Positions 47,004 to 56,109 of a stretch of DNA of 64,000 nt are shown here, piece after piece (positions within the stretch are counted from its first letter, which is position 1; each line of letters starts with the position of its first letter). Location of the stretch: positions 216,193-280,192 of the forward strand of contig NZ_FNQB01000004.1 in NCBI RefSeq assembly GCF_900107455.1, read 5' to 3'. Both the position numbers and the translations under genes were made by a program. The DNA is from Asanoa ishikariensis. GTDB lineage: Bacteria; Actinomycetota; Actinomycetes; Mycobacteriales; Micromonosporaceae. The notes below the pieces were generated by a model. The model saw only the letters and a program-made list of their open reading frames with translations, searched no databases and was not told the DNA's origin.

Positions 47004-47996
47004 CTACCTGTCGCTTGCGGCCGGGTCTACCGCCTTCGGCTCGTCCGTACCCGCGTCGGTGTGCTCGGCCGTTGCCTTGCTCCGGTGGAACGTCACGCTC
47101 ATGACGGCCACGATCACCGCGCCGACGATCAGACCGACGATCGCGCTGGCGATCGTGTTGACCAGCCAGCCCACCAGGCCGCCGAGGGCGCCCGTGGCGT
47201 CGTGGGCCGCCTCCTCCAGGTGGTGCACGGACTCGTACAGGAAATGCAGTCCGAGCTCGTCCGCACCGACCAGCAGGATGTGTCCGCCAACCCACAGCAT
47301 CGCGGCGGTGCCCACCACCGTCAGGAACGTGAGGACCCGGGGCATCGCCTTGACCAGGCCGCGGCCGAACCGCGCGACGCCCGCGCCCGGGAGCTGGGAC
47401 AGCCGCAGGCCGACGTCGTCCATCTTCACGATCAGGCCGACCGCGCCGTAGACCAGCACGGTCATGGCGATCGCGACGATCACGAGGATCACCAGGCGGG
47501 ACACGAACGACTCGTCGGCGACCTCGTTCAGCGAGATCACCATGATCTCCGCCGACAGGATGAGGTCGGTCCGGATCGCCCCGGAGACCAGCGTCTTCTC
47601 GTCGGCCTGCCGTTCCTCGCCCGCGCCGTGGGCGTCATGATGAGCGATCTTGGCCCAGACCTTCTCGGCGCCCTCGTAACACAGGTAGGCGCCACCGATC
47701 ATGAGCAGCGGGGTCAGCAGGACCGGGAGGAACTGGCTGAGGACCAGGATCACCGGCAGGATGATCAGGAACTTGTTGCGCAGCGAGCCCAGCGCGATGC
47801 GCTTGACGATCGGAAGCTCGCGCTCCGCCGCCAGGCCACGCACGTACTGCGGGGTGACGGCGGCGTCGTCGATGACGACCCCGGCGGCCTTCGATCCGGC
47901 CTTGGCCGCGGCCAGCCCGACGTCATCGATGGACGCGGCCGCCGCACGCGCCAAGACCGCCACATCATCCAACAGTGCCGCGAGTCCAGCGCTCAC
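47004..47996 (-). CDS. DUF808 membrane protein (YedI-like)
   Basis: 330-aa inner-membrane protein of the DUF808 family. Characteristic elements are LAALLDDVAVLARAAAASID, VIDDAAVTPQYVRGLAAERE, LPIVKRIALGSLRNKFLI, YLCYEGAEKVW and TDLILSAEIMVISLNEV, with seven or so helices. A Lys/Asp-rich tail follows. GGAG is 5 nt upstream of the GTG start. Function is unknown. It is divergent from the DUF1963 gene. Confidence 0.9.
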   Translation of the reverse strand: MSAGLAALLDDVAVLARAAAASIDDVGLAAAKAGSKAAGVVIDDAAVTPQYVRGLAAERELPIVKRIALGSLRNKFLIILPVILVLSQFLPVLLTPLLMIGGAYLCYEGAEKVWAKIAHHDAHGAGEERQADEKTLVSGAIRTDLILSAEIMVISLNEVADESFVSRLVILVIVAIAMTVLVYGAVGLIVKMDDVGLRLSQLPGAGVARFGRGLVKAMPRVLTFLTVVGTAAMLWVGGHILLVGADELGLHFLYESVHHLEEAAHDATGALGGLVGWLVNTIASAIVGLIVGAVIVAVMSVTFHRSKATAEHTDAGTDEPKAVDPAASDR

Positions 47997-48079
47997 CAAG
48001 GCTCCTTCGCCATCGACGGGTACGTGTGAGCGCCTATTCTCGTCGCCGCCCGCAATTCGCGCAGGACGGGGTGAGCCAT

Positions 48080-49285
48080 ATGGGTTGGTTGGCAGGTTCG
48101 GAGACGTCGCCGTTGGCGGCTGGGCCGCTGGATCGGTGGCTGACGCCGCGGATGGACCTGTCCTGGCGGCCGACCTCGCACCCGATCGACCAGCCTGTGC
48201 CGAAGCTCGGTGGGCAGCCGGTCTGGCTGGACGAACCGTTCTGGCCGGTGTCCGGACAGTTCGGCATTCCGATGACGTTCGTGGGGCAGTTCCCGCTGCC
48301 GGGCGCCGGCCTGCGGATGACCTACCTGTTCGTGACCCAGGATGACCTCTGCCTGGCGACGACGTTCGAACCCGAGGGCGGAGAGAGCGCGCTGCTCGTC
48401 CAGCCCGGGGGCCGCGTTCCGTGGTTCGTGAAAGGCGTAGCCGAACGGACCGGACCGACCCTGTGGCGCCGCGGCGACCAATGGACCGACCGGATACCCG
48501 TCGAGCTCCACGAAAATCCACCCGACCGCGCGGCGATCTATCGCCACTACGAGAAGCAGACGCTTACCGGGGTCGGTGTGTTCAAACGGGCGGAACGCAC
48601 ATCGGCCAAGCAGCAGGCGGCGGCCTGGGCCGATGCGGAGGCAGCTCGGCAGTGGGCGGCGCTCAAGAGCCAGCAGGCGCAGTGGCAGCAAGCGCTCGAC
48701 CAGCAGTGGCAGGCGTTGGTCAGCAACGACCCCGACGCGGTGCTGCGGACGCTGGCGGAGGCATTCGAGGACAACGAGGCCGCATCTGACGCCGTGGGCG
48801 TCGACGGGGACGAGGTATCGCTCGTCGTGTTGGTGCCACCGGCGTCGCAGGCGATCCCCGAGCAGATGCCGGGGCGGACGGCTGCAGGCAACCTTTCGTT
48901 GAAGAAGATAACGCAGGCCGACAAGGCTGACTTCTTCAAACAGTTCGTCTGTGGGCAGGTCCTCGTCACGCTGCGCGAGGCGTTCGCCGTCGCCCCGGGT
49001 CTTCGGGCCGCCCGGGTGATCGTGCTGCGGAACGACGGCCGGGACCCGTACGGGCGCCCCGACATGCCCTGTCTGGTCGCCGTCTCCGTGGCTCGGCGAG
49101 CGCTGGAGGGAGTGCGCTGGCGCGACGCTGACGCGGTCGACATCCTCAACGCGGCAGCGCACGAGAAGCTGATGGCTCAGAAGGGGCGCAGCAAGGAGCT
49201 CAGCCCGCTCGACTTGAGTTACGAACCCGACATCACCGCACTCATCAACGCCGTCGACCTCGAAGAGCTTGGCGCCAGCACCTGA
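48080..49285 (+). CDS. DUF1963-like fusion protein
   Basis: 401-aa cytosolic protein. The first 150 residues (PVPKLGGQPVWLDEPFWPVS, GIPMTFVGQFPLPG) look like the DUF1963/YwqG fold. A glutamine/alanine-rich helical stretch follows (ADAEAARQWAALKSQQAQWQ, about 185-215). The C-terminal 190 residues (VLVTLREAFAVAPGLRAARV, RPDMPCLVAVSVARRALEGV) match no family I recognise. GGGGTGAG precedes the ATG. YwqG-like domains are common in immunity and polymorphic-toxin settings, but no toxin gene lies beside this one. Confidence 0.6.
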   Translation: MGWLAGSETSPLAAGPLDRWLTPRMDLSWRPTSHPIDQPVPKLGGQPVWLDEPFWPVSGQFGIPMTFVGQFPLPGAGLRMTYLFVTQDDLCLATTFEPEGGESALLVQPGGRVPWFVKGVAERTGPTLWRRGDQWTDRIPVELHENPPDRAAIYRHYEKQTLTGVGVFKRAERTSAKQQAAAWADAEAARQWAALKSQQAQWQQALDQQWQALVSNDPDAVLRTLAEAFEDNEAASDAVGVDGDEVSLVVLVPPASQAIPEQMPGRTAAGNLSLKKITQADKADFFKQFVCGQVLVTLREAFAVAPGLRAARVIVLRNDGRDPYGRPDMPCLVAVSVARRALEGVRWRDADAVDILNAAAHEKLMAQKGRSKELSPLDLSYEPDITALINAVDLEELGAST

Positions 49286-49400
49286 AAGATCCTCACCCCA
49301 GTCGCCCGGACGCTCGATCGCTCGACCGAAAAGATGACTCTGTGTGTCGCTACCGGCACTTAGTGAGTTGGTCTTGGACACTCAGCGGGTGGAGGGGTCG

Positions 49401-50891
49401 ATGGTCAGCAGGCGCAACGTCATCGTCAGTGCGACAGCAGGGGTGGCCGCCCTAGTCACGGCTGGGGCGGCGGGTGCCGCGCGGGGCACCGACGCCGGCG
49501 CGGCGCCGCCCGCGGCTTTGCCCGAGGCCGCGCGCGCGACGGGTCATCCGGGCCATACCGGTCACGTGGCTCCGGTGGAACGGGCCGTCGCGCCGTTCAG
49601 TGTCCGCATGCCCGTTCCGAAGGTGCTCCAGCCGCAGTCCACCAAGGGCGACAACGATTTCTACGTCGTGACCGCCAAGAAGGCCAAGGTCGAGATTCTG
49701 CCGGGTACGCGCACCGAGGTGTTCACGTACGCGGGGATGTTCCCTGGACCGACGCTGCGGGTCCGCACCGGGCGGACGGCCATCGTCAGGCACACCAACG
49801 ACCTCGACATGGGCACCGTGGCGCATGTGCACGGGGGCTGCACCCCTGCGAGCAGCGACGGCTTCCCGACCGACACGCTCGCGCCGGGCAAGAGCCGCGA
49901 CTACGTCTATCCGAACAAGCAGCGCGCCGCCACGTTGTGGTACCACGACCATGCTCATCACATGGAGGCCGAGCACGTGTTCCGCGGGCTCGCCGGCTTC
50001 TATCTGATCGACGATCCGGCGGAGGCCGCGCTGCGCCTGCCCAGCGGCGATTACGACATCCCGATCATGCTGCGGGACGCGCGGTTCGACGACAAGGCTC
50101 GGATGGTCTTCGAGAAGGACGACTTCCAGGGCCGGACCACGATCCTGGCCAACGGCAAGCCGCAGCCTTACTTCCCGGTCGCCGCGCGGCGGTACCGGTT
50201 GCGTTTCGTCAACGCCTCCAACCTGCGGACGTTCACGCTGCGGCTCGGCAAGGACACCCAGGTCGCCCAGATCGCCAGCGACGGCGGCCTGCTCGCGGCG
50301 CCGGCGGCCGTGCGGTCGTGGCGGATGACGCCGGGGGAGCGGATCGAGGTGGTCGTCGACTTCAGCCGGTTCAAGGTCGGCAGCCAGGTCATTCTCAATG
50401 ACGCCGAGGTCGGGCCGGTGATGCGCTTCGACGTCGGCCGCTCGGCCACCACCGACACGAGCCGGGTGCCGGATCGCCTCAGCACCCTCCCGGCGCTGCC
50501 GACCGCGACGGGCAAGCGGAAGATCGTGCTCAGCTTCGACCGGACCAATGGCCGGTTCCTCATCAACGGACGAGAGTTCGACCAGAAGCGCGTCGACACG
50601 GAGATCAAGCTCGGCACCACCGAGGTGTGGACCGTGACGAACGACAGCACCAACTTCGCCATCCCGCACAACTTCCACCCGCACCTGGTCCAGTTCCGGG
50701 TCCTGGACCGCAACGGCCGGCCACCGGCACCGGGCGAGGCCGGCGTGAAGGACACGGTCGCGGTCGGCCCGGGCGAGACCGTCCGTCTACAAGCGACTTT
50801 CGGGCCGTACATCGGGAAGTATGCCTATCACTGCCACATGATCGACCACTCGTCGAGCGGCATGATGGCCCAGATGAAGATCGTCGCCTAG
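49401..50891 (+). CDS. Tat-exported multicopper oxidase
   Basis: 496-aa laccase-like enzyme. A twin-arginine start (SRRNVIVSATAGVAALVTAG) directs folded export. Copper motifs are HVHGG (142-146), WYHDHAHH (180-187), HNFHPHLVQ near 435 and YHCHMIDHSSSGMM at the C-terminus, which supply the trinuclear centre and the type-1 copper. GGAGGGG precedes ATG 49401. Likely substrates are phenols, bilirubin-like compounds or metal ions; CotA or phenoxazinone-synthase-like roles are possible. Monocistronic, ending in a strong hairpin. Confidence 0.92.
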   Translation: MVSRRNVIVSATAGVAALVTAGAAGAARGTDAGAAPPAALPEAARATGHPGHTGHVAPVERAVAPFSVRMPVPKVLQPQSTKGDNDFYVVTAKKAKVEILPGTRTEVFTYAGMFPGPTLRVRTGRTAIVRHTNDLDMGTVAHVHGGCTPASSDGFPTDTLAPGKSRDYVYPNKQRAATLWYHDHAHHMEAEHVFRGLAGFYLIDDPAEAALRLPSGDYDIPIMLRDARFDDKARMVFEKDDFQGRTTILANGKPQPYFPVAARRYRLRFVNASNLRTFTLRLGKDTQVAQIASDGGLLAAPAAVRSWRMTPGERIEVVVDFSRFKVGSQVILNDAEVGPVMRFDVGRSATTDTSRVPDRLSTLPALPTATGKRKIVLSFDRTNGRFLINGREFDQKRVDTEIKLGTTEVWTVTNDSTNFAIPHNFHPHLVQFRVLDRNGRPPAPGEAGVKDTVAVGPGETVRLQATFGPYIGKYAYHCHMIDHSSSGMMAQMKIVA

Positions 50892-50906
50892 CGAACCTCA
50901 AGGGAT

Positions 50907-50929
50907 GGCCCCGGTCGTGGACCGGGGCC
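50907..50929. terminator. bidirectional terminator hairpin
   Basis: Perfect 10-bp stem GGCCCCGGTC, GTG loop, GACCGGGGCC, between the convergent multicopper oxidase and I36-like genes. Confidence 0.85.
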
Positions 50930-50942
50930 ACCTTTCACCTGT

Positions 50943-51434
50943 TCAGCAGGCGCCAGTCCACTTGGCCGATGCCGCGTTGAGCCAGACCGTCGAGCCGAAT
51001 CCGCTCTTGCCGCTGCCCTTGTTGAACACCAGGCCCGGGTTTTCCCACATGTCGTAGGCGTAACCAGGCTGAATGCAGAACCAGGCACCCGTGTAGTTGG
51101 ATCCCCAGTAGAGCCTGATCCAGTCGCAGTTGTTGCACTGCGTGCCGCGGTTGGTGACGGAGGAATTCCGGTTGGTGCAGCCGCCGAGCGTCGGTGCGAC
51201 GCCGGAGAATATGCACAACCCGGTTGGAATGCCGGAAGGGGCACCTACGTAGAAGTTGCCGTCGGCGCAGGCGTAGTCCCAGCCTCCGCACGGATTGGCG
51301 GCCAGGAGCTGCTGGTTGAGGGCGGATTGTGAGGCACTGGCGCCCGGCTTGCCGGTGGCCTGGGCCACGGCCGGCATCCCGATCATCGCGAGGATGATCG
51401 TGCAGGCGAGCAGGATTCTCGCTGGAATTCTCAC
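50943..51434 (-). CDS. secreted I36-like (beta/gamma-crystallin) small protein
   Basis: 163-aa exported protein with a Sec signal (ILLACTIILAMIGMPAVAQA) and a cysteine-rich domain. It contains YVGAPSGIPTGLCIFSG and IRLYWGSNYTGAWFCIQPGY; the WGSNYTGAW part resembles the Greek-key motif of peptidase-inhibitor I36/streptomyces-metalloproteinase-inhibitor-like proteins. Eight or so cysteines suggest disulphides outside the cell. The target protease is unknown and no protease gene is adjacent. Confidence 0.65.
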   Translation of the reverse strand: MRIPARILLACTIILAMIGMPAVAQATGKPGASASQSALNQQLLAANPCGGWDYACADGNFYVGAPSGIPTGLCIFSGVAPTLGGCTNRNSSVTNRGTQCNNCDWIRLYWGSNYTGAWFCIQPGYAYDMWENPGLVFNKGSGKSGFGSTVWLNAASAKWTGAC

Positions 51435-51574
51435 GGATTTTTCTCCCCGTACCGCATCGATTCCGGTAGCGCGCGCTCGTTGGTCATATCGTCGCCGCTA
51501 CGTCGACGTGTGTCAATGGAGGATGTGGGAGCGTTGAGTCTCCATTGTGGAGCCGCTACTGGCACGCAAGACGG

Positions 51575-51609
51575 AGCCGCCGGTCCGGGGTGAGCCCGGA
51601 CCGGCGGCT
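51575..51609. terminator. terminator of the amino-sugar operon
   Basis: Perfect 15-bp stem AGCCGCCGGTCCGGG, 5-nt loop and matching right arm, 17 bp beyond the EamA stop at 51627. Confidence 0.85.
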
Positions 51610-51626
51610 GCCGGGTGGATCGAGGG

Positions 51627-52568
51627 TTACGACACCGCCACGTCGCGGTTGGCCGGGCCGGACACGGCCGCTGCCTCGCCGCGCTTCTCGTCCGCGTACA
51701 CCATCAGGGTCGAGCCCAGGATGGCCAGCACGATGCCGATCGTCGCGTAGAACGACGGGACCTTCTGGTAGACGATCAGCGAGAGGATCACGGTCAGCAC
51801 CGGCGCGAGGGCGTTCGTCGTAGGTGCCACGATCGAGGCCTTGCCGCGGCTGAACGCCATCACCAGGAACAGCGCGCCGACGGCGTTGAGGATCTGGGTC
51901 ACCGCGGCCAGGGTCGGTGCCTGCCACGGCGCGTCCAGGGCGAGGCCGCCGGCCATCCAGATGGCGACCGGTGCCAGCAGCAGGCCGCTGATGGTCATCC
52001 ACAGGAACGTGGTGGCGTCGTTGACGCCTTCGGTCGCCGCCTTGCGCATGAAGTACGCCTGCACGCCCCAGGCGACGCAGACCACGATGGCGAGCAGCAG
52101 CCACAGTCCACCCTTGGCGGAGCCGTCGCCGTCGCTGACGCTGAAGAGCACCACCGCGACCAGCGCGGCGACCGCGCCGAGCAGGGCGAGCCTCGGGATG
52201 CGCTCACGGAGCAGCAGCATGGCCATCAGCACGGTGATCGCGGGGGAGAGTGCGATCAACGGGAAGATGAGGTACGCCGGTCCGATGGTCAGCGCCTTGA
52301 ACAGCAGGAGCTGGCCACCGGCGCCGGTCAGGCCGACGAGCAGGCCGTAGAACGTCGCGACCGGGCGGCGGTCGACGCGCGCGCCACGCAGGGCCACGAC
52401 GGCGGGGATGATCATCGTGATCGACCAGACGACGTACACCATCCCGTCGGGGTAGCCGTAATCACTGGTGGGGACGGCGGAGAAAGCTCCCCAGACGCCC
52501 CAGAACAGCACGAGCAGTCCCGCGTACGGGATCCAGCTCTTGCCGACGCGGGAAATGGTTGTTGGCAT
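51627..52568 (-). CDS. EamA/DMT family transporter
   Basis: 313-aa ten-helix transporter with two EamA repeats (start of the first: WIPYAGLLVLFWGVWGAFSA; second around GGLWLLLAIVVCVAWGVQAY). It is the last gene of a kbaZ-agaS-kinase-eamA run, 11 bp after the kinase. DMT proteins of this type move sugars or metabolites; as the only transporter in the operon it is the candidate for amino-sugar movement, in or out. Confidence 0.85.
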   Translation of the reverse strand: MPTTISRVGKSWIPYAGLLVLFWGVWGAFSAVPTSDYGYPDGMVYVVWSITMIIPAVVALRGARVDRRPVATFYGLLVGLTGAGGQLLLFKALTIGPAYLIFPLIALSPAITVLMAMLLLRERIPRLALLGAVAALVAVVLFSVSDGDGSAKGGLWLLLAIVVCVAWGVQAYFMRKAATEGVNDATTFLWMTISGLLLAPVAIWMAGGLALDAPWQAPTLAAVTQILNAVGALFLVMAFSRGKASIVAPTTNALAPVLTVILSLIVYQKVPSFYATIGIVLAILGSTLMVYADEKRGEAAAVSGPANRDVAVS

Positions 52569-52579
52569 GTGGTGCCTCC

Positions 52580-53557
52580 TCAGGCGGCGGTGGCGGTGGG
52601 GGTGTCCCGAAGCCGCTCGAGCGCGTCGACGCCGAGCGGGCTACGGGCCTGTTTCGCGGCATACAGCGCCGCTCCGACGACCGGTGAGTACAGGGGTTGG
52701 CGCAGGTCGTACCGGTCGTGCAGCTTGTGGAGGTGCGCCCGGAACTCCTCGCGCACCGGTGTCGCGTTGAACGTGCCGCCGGAGTAGGAGACCAGCACCT
52801 GCTCGTCGGCGCCGTAGCCGAGCTGGCTACGAGTCGTGTCCACCAATAGGGCGAGCTCCCGGGCGGCCTCGCGCAGGATCGCGCTCGCCGCCTCGTCGCC
52901 CCGCTCGGCGGCGGTGATGACCTGTGGGCACAGGCTCGCGATCTGGCCGCGGTCGCCCTGCCACCGGTTGAGTACCACGTCGATCAGGTCCAGATCGGCG
53001 GACAGCTCCAGGTGCTCGCGCAGGACGTCCAGGAGCGGACCGGCCGGCGCGCGCCCGTCGCTCATGCGGGAGAACGCCTGCAGGCCGTGCGCCGCGATCC
53101 AGTACGCCGAGCCCTCGTCGCCGAACAGCTCGCTCCAGCCGCCGACGCGGTGGCCGCGCCCGGCCCGCTCGCCGTACGTCATCGATCCGGTGCCGCTGAT
53201 GACGTTGATCCCGTCCGCGGCACCCAGTGAGCCGGACCAGCCGCAGACCATGTCGTTGTCGACCCGGTAGCGGTCGTGGCCGAGGATGTCCCGCGGCGCC
53301 GCGTCGAGGGTCGCGACGTCGCCGCTGACCTCGCCGTAGGCCGGCAGCCCGAAGAAGGCGAAGTCGATGCCGTCCGGGGTGATGCCGGCCGCGGCGCAGA
53401 CGGCGCCGATGCCCTCCTTGAGGACCCGGGGCACCAGGTCGATGCCGTCGCTGAAGTAGTAGGTGCTCGGGGCCGAGGTCTGGGCCGCGATCGAGCCGTC
53501 CGGCCGCAGCAGGCAGAAGGCGGTCTTGGTGCCGCCACCGTCCACGCCGAGGAACAT
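52580..53557 (-). CDS. N-acetylhexosamine kinase (BadF/BadG/NAGK fold)
   Basis: 325-aa ASKHA kinase. The phosphate-1 loop is FLGVDGGGTKTAFCLL; the phosphate-2 loop is INVISGTGSMTYGERAG, and GGWSELFGDEGSAYWIA is the family's sugar-site signature. GGAGG lies 8 nt before ATG 53557. Together with AgaS-like and KbaZ-like neighbours it should phosphorylate N-acetylgalactosamine or N-acetylglucosamine. Confidence 0.87.
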   Translation of the reverse strand: MFLGVDGGGTKTAFCLLRPDGSIAAQTSAPSTYYFSDGIDLVPRVLKEGIGAVCAAAGITPDGIDFAFFGLPAYGEVSGDVATLDAAPRDILGHDRYRVDNDMVCGWSGSLGAADGINVISGTGSMTYGERAGRGHRVGGWSELFGDEGSAYWIAAHGLQAFSRMSDGRAPAGPLLDVLREHLELSADLDLIDVVLNRWQGDRGQIASLCPQVITAAERGDEAASAILREAARELALLVDTTRSQLGYGADEQVLVSYSGGTFNATPVREEFRAHLHKLHDRYDLRQPLYSPVVGAALYAAKQARSPLGVDALERLRDTPTATAA

Positions 53558-53562
53558 GTCTC

Positions 53563-54711
53563 TCACCTCCGGTTCGGGTGTTGCAGCGGGTGCATGATCG
53601 CGCCCTGGACGACGCGGTTGACCTCGCCGCCGGGGAACGGGTTGTCGGGTGTGCACCCCAGTGCCAGCGAGAAGTGCAGGCCGATCAACTGGGCGCAGAT
53701 CACGGCGGGCAGGGCCAGCGCGGCGTCGTCCACGTCTTCGACACCGGGCAACGCCCAGGCGTCCGACCGGCCACTGTGGGCAGTCACCGTAACGAGGTTC
53801 CGTGCTGGGATGACCCGCAACAGTTCGGCGACCATGTCGCGGTCGTACTGGCTGGTGTAGGGGTCGTTGGACTCGTAGCTGACGACCAGGGTCGCGTCGT
53901 TCAGCACGGATTTCGGGCCGTGCCGGAAGGCCAGCGCGGACTCGGACAGCGCCACCGCGCCGCCGGCGGTCAGCTCCAGCACCTTCAGGGCCGACTCTCG
54001 GGCCAGCCCGTGCAGCGCGCCGCTGCCGAGGTAGACGATCCGGTCGTAGCCGCGGGCGGCGAGGTCGGCCGCCGCGGTTGGCCGGGTGGCCAGGACCTGT
54101 TCGGCCGCGGCGGCCAAGCGGTCCACCAACTCGTCGTCGCGACCGCCGAGGGTCAGCAGGCCGGCCAGCACCATGCCGGTGAAGCTGGACGTCATCGCGA
54201 AGCCCCGGTCGTTGGCCGCCGCCGGCAGCAGCACCACCGCGGAGCTGGACCGGTCGGCGTGCTGCCGCGCGAGCTCGCCCTGGGCGTTGCAGGTCACCAC
54301 GAGGTGCCAGCAGTCGGTCAGCACCTGGGAGGCGAGCTCTGGGGCGGTGAGGCTCTCCGGGCTGTCGCCGGAGCGGGCGAACGAGACCAGCAGCGTGGGC
54401 ACGTCCTCGGCGAAGCAGGCCAGCGGGTCGGCCACGATGTCGGTGGTGGCGACGGCCTCCACCCGGCGGCCCAGTCGGCGCCGCAGCGACGGCGCCAACA
54501 CCTCGCCGACGTACGCGGACGTGCCCGCCCCGGTGAGGATGATGCGCAGGTCGGGCCGTTCGAGCAGCGGTTTGAGGAACGCGTCGGTCTCCGCGCCCTC
54601 CAGCCGGCCGATCTCCCGCCACACGCCCGGCTGCTGCGCGATCTCGCGGCTGGTGTCGAGTGCGCCGAGGTCGCGCAACTGGTCGAGGTCGTAGCCGAGA
54701 AGGGTGCTCAT
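53563..54711 (-). CDS. agaS: AgaS-like SIS-domain deaminase/isomerase
   Basis: 382-aa protein with two SIS domains (IILTGAGTSAYVGEVLAPSL with LLVSFARSGDSPESLTAPEL; later YLGSGALHGLARESALKVLE with ESALAFRHGPKSVL). The size and order match AgaS, which deaminates galactosamine-6-phosphate to tagatose-6-phosphate. There is no glutaminase domain, so it is not GlmS. It overlaps the KbaZ-like gene by ATGA and precedes the kinase by 5 bp. Confidence 0.85.
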   Translation of the reverse strand: MSTLLGYDLDQLRDLGALDTSREIAQQPGVWREIGRLEGAETDAFLKPLLERPDLRIILTGAGTSAYVGEVLAPSLRRRLGRRVEAVATTDIVADPLACFAEDVPTLLVSFARSGDSPESLTAPELASQVLTDCWHLVVTCNAQGELARQHADRSSSAVVLLPAAANDRGFAMTSSFTGMVLAGLLTLGGRDDELVDRLAAAAEQVLATRPTAAADLAARGYDRIVYLGSGALHGLARESALKVLELTAGGAVALSESALAFRHGPKSVLNDATLVVSYESNDPYTSQYDRDMVAELLRVIPARNLVTVTAHSGRSDAWALPGVEDVDDAALALPAVICAQLIGLHFSLALGCTPDNPFPGGEVNRVVQGAIMHPLQHPNRR

Positions 54712-56006
54712 GCCGCCTGCCGCCATTTCGAAGGGGTGATCGCCTGGCGGTAGCCGCGCAGGACGTCCCGGACGCGGTCGAGGACGAGGTCGACGGGGTG
54801 GGCGGCGAGGACGCCGGCGCGGACCCGTTGGTACTGATCGGGCAGGTACTGGCTGAGCAGCGGCAGCGGGATCGTCCGGCCGCTCAGGTTGGCCAGCAGC
54901 TGTTGCTCGGCGGCCTGGATCTCCGGATCGGGCCAGTAGTAACGCATCCGGTCGCTGTAGCTGAACCGCCGGGCGAGGCGCTGCTCGTCGGCGTCGCCGG
55001 TGTAGTACTTCGCCCACTGGCCGGGCTCGGCGCGCATCCGCCGCTCGACCACCTCCGGCAGGCCTTCACGGCCGTCTCCGACGAGCTCGGCCTCGATCGC
55101 GGCCAGGGCGAACAGGACTTCCCGCAGCGCGAACGTCAGGCCCGGCCCGACCTTGAGCACGGCCCAGTGGTCCTCTACGAGGGCGGCGAGCCGTGGGACG
55201 GTCTGGTAGTCCGTGGAGTGGGCCTCGAAGACCATCGCCGGCTCGTCGTCCAGCACCGCCTGCAGGTCCTTGGTGCGGTCCCGGTCGTAATCGACGACGC
55301 GGAGGTGGTCGAACTCGACACCGGGTTGCACGACCAGGGCCAGCACCTGGGGCCAGACGTGTGCGAAACCCTTGGCGGCAAAGGCTTTTCGGTGCTGGTC
55401 CAGCGTGCGGTTGGCCGAGGCGGCGGTGGTGGGCCGGAGCTCCTCGATCGTCTCCTCGGCCCCGCCCGGCACCGGAACCTCCGTGCCGATGACGTACCGG
55501 AGTGTGCCGGCCCGCCCGGTCGCCGCGGCGGTCCGCTCGGCGACCGCGAGCATGCGGGCGGCGCGGGCAGCCATCACCTCGTCGGTCAACGGCGTCACGT
55601 CGTCCGCACACGGGTAGCTGCAGTCGAGGTGGATTTTGGTGAAGCCGGCCTCGACGTACGCGGCCACGAGCACGTCGACGTGCGCCATGGCCTGTTCGGC
55701 GGGTAGGTCGCGCCAGCGATTCGGGCCGAGGTGGTCGCCGCCGAGCACCACCCGGTCTCGCGGCAGGCCGGCGTCGTCGGCGGCCCGGTGCACGAGATCG
55801 CGGAAGTCGGCCGGTCGCATACCGGTATAGCCGCCGGTCTGGTCGACCTGGTTCGAGGTCGCCTCGATCAGCACGAGGTCGCCGTCCTCGCGAGCCTGTG
55901 CCATCGCGGCCTTGAGGACCAACGGATGGGCGGAGCAGATCGACGTGATGCCGACCGGTTCCCCCTGTTTGTGCCGGGTGACCACGGCGTCTAGCGGGTT
56001 CGTCAC
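54708..56006 (-). CDS. kbaZ: tagatose-1,6-bisphosphate aldolase subunit KbaZ/GatZ-like
   Basis: 432-aa protein with the conserved GatZ/KbaZ segments ICSAHPLVLKAAMAQA, LIEATSNQVDQTGGYTGM, VVLGGDHLGPNRWRDLPAEQ and KIHLDCSYPCADD. In enterobacteria it supports the KbaY aldolase, but solo KbaZ proteins are common in actinobacteria and may act alone. First gene of the minus-strand operon and divergent from a GntR/UTRA gene across 103 bp. Gives the lower pathway from galactosamine to triose phosphates. Confidence 0.88.
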   Translation of the reverse strand: MTNPLDAVVTRHKQGEPVGITSICSAHPLVLKAAMAQAREDGDLVLIEATSNQVDQTGGYTGMRPADFRDLVHRAADDAGLPRDRVVLGGDHLGPNRWRDLPAEQAMAHVDVLVAAYVEAGFTKIHLDCSYPCADDVTPLTDEVMAARAARMLAVAERTAAATGRAGTLRYVIGTEVPVPGGAEETIEELRPTTAASANRTLDQHRKAFAAKGFAHVWPQVLALVVQPGVEFDHLRVVDYDRDRTKDLQAVLDDEPAMVFEAHSTDYQTVPRLAALVEDHWAVLKVGPGLTFALREVLFALAAIEAELVGDGREGLPEVVERRMRAEPGQWAKYYTGDADEQRLARRFSYSDRMRYYWPDPEIQAAEQQLLANLSGRTIPLPLLSQYLPDQYQRVRAGVLAAHPVDLVLDRVRDVLRGYRQAITPSKWRQAA

Positions 56007-56096
56007 GGGGTGGTTCCTCCTCGCCGTACCAAGGTGGAATGGACCCTACTGGTATTAGAACTGGCCGGTCTACTGTCTAAGTGGTATGTAATCCGG

Positions 56097-56109
56097 TACG
56101 CTGCGCGTC
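56097..56109 (+). promoter_or_regulatory. leaderless -10 element of GntR gene
   Basis: TACGCT followed by exactly 7 nt and then ATG 56110, with no ribosome site. A weak -35-like CTGTCT lies 18 bp further up. Same arrangement as upstream of the TetR gene at 29930. Confidence 0.5.

Noticed and set aside
56040..56095. DasR-type dre site upstream of the GntR/kbaZ genes
   Set aside because: ACTGGTATTAGAACTGG resembles only one half of the consensus and has no dyad symmetry.
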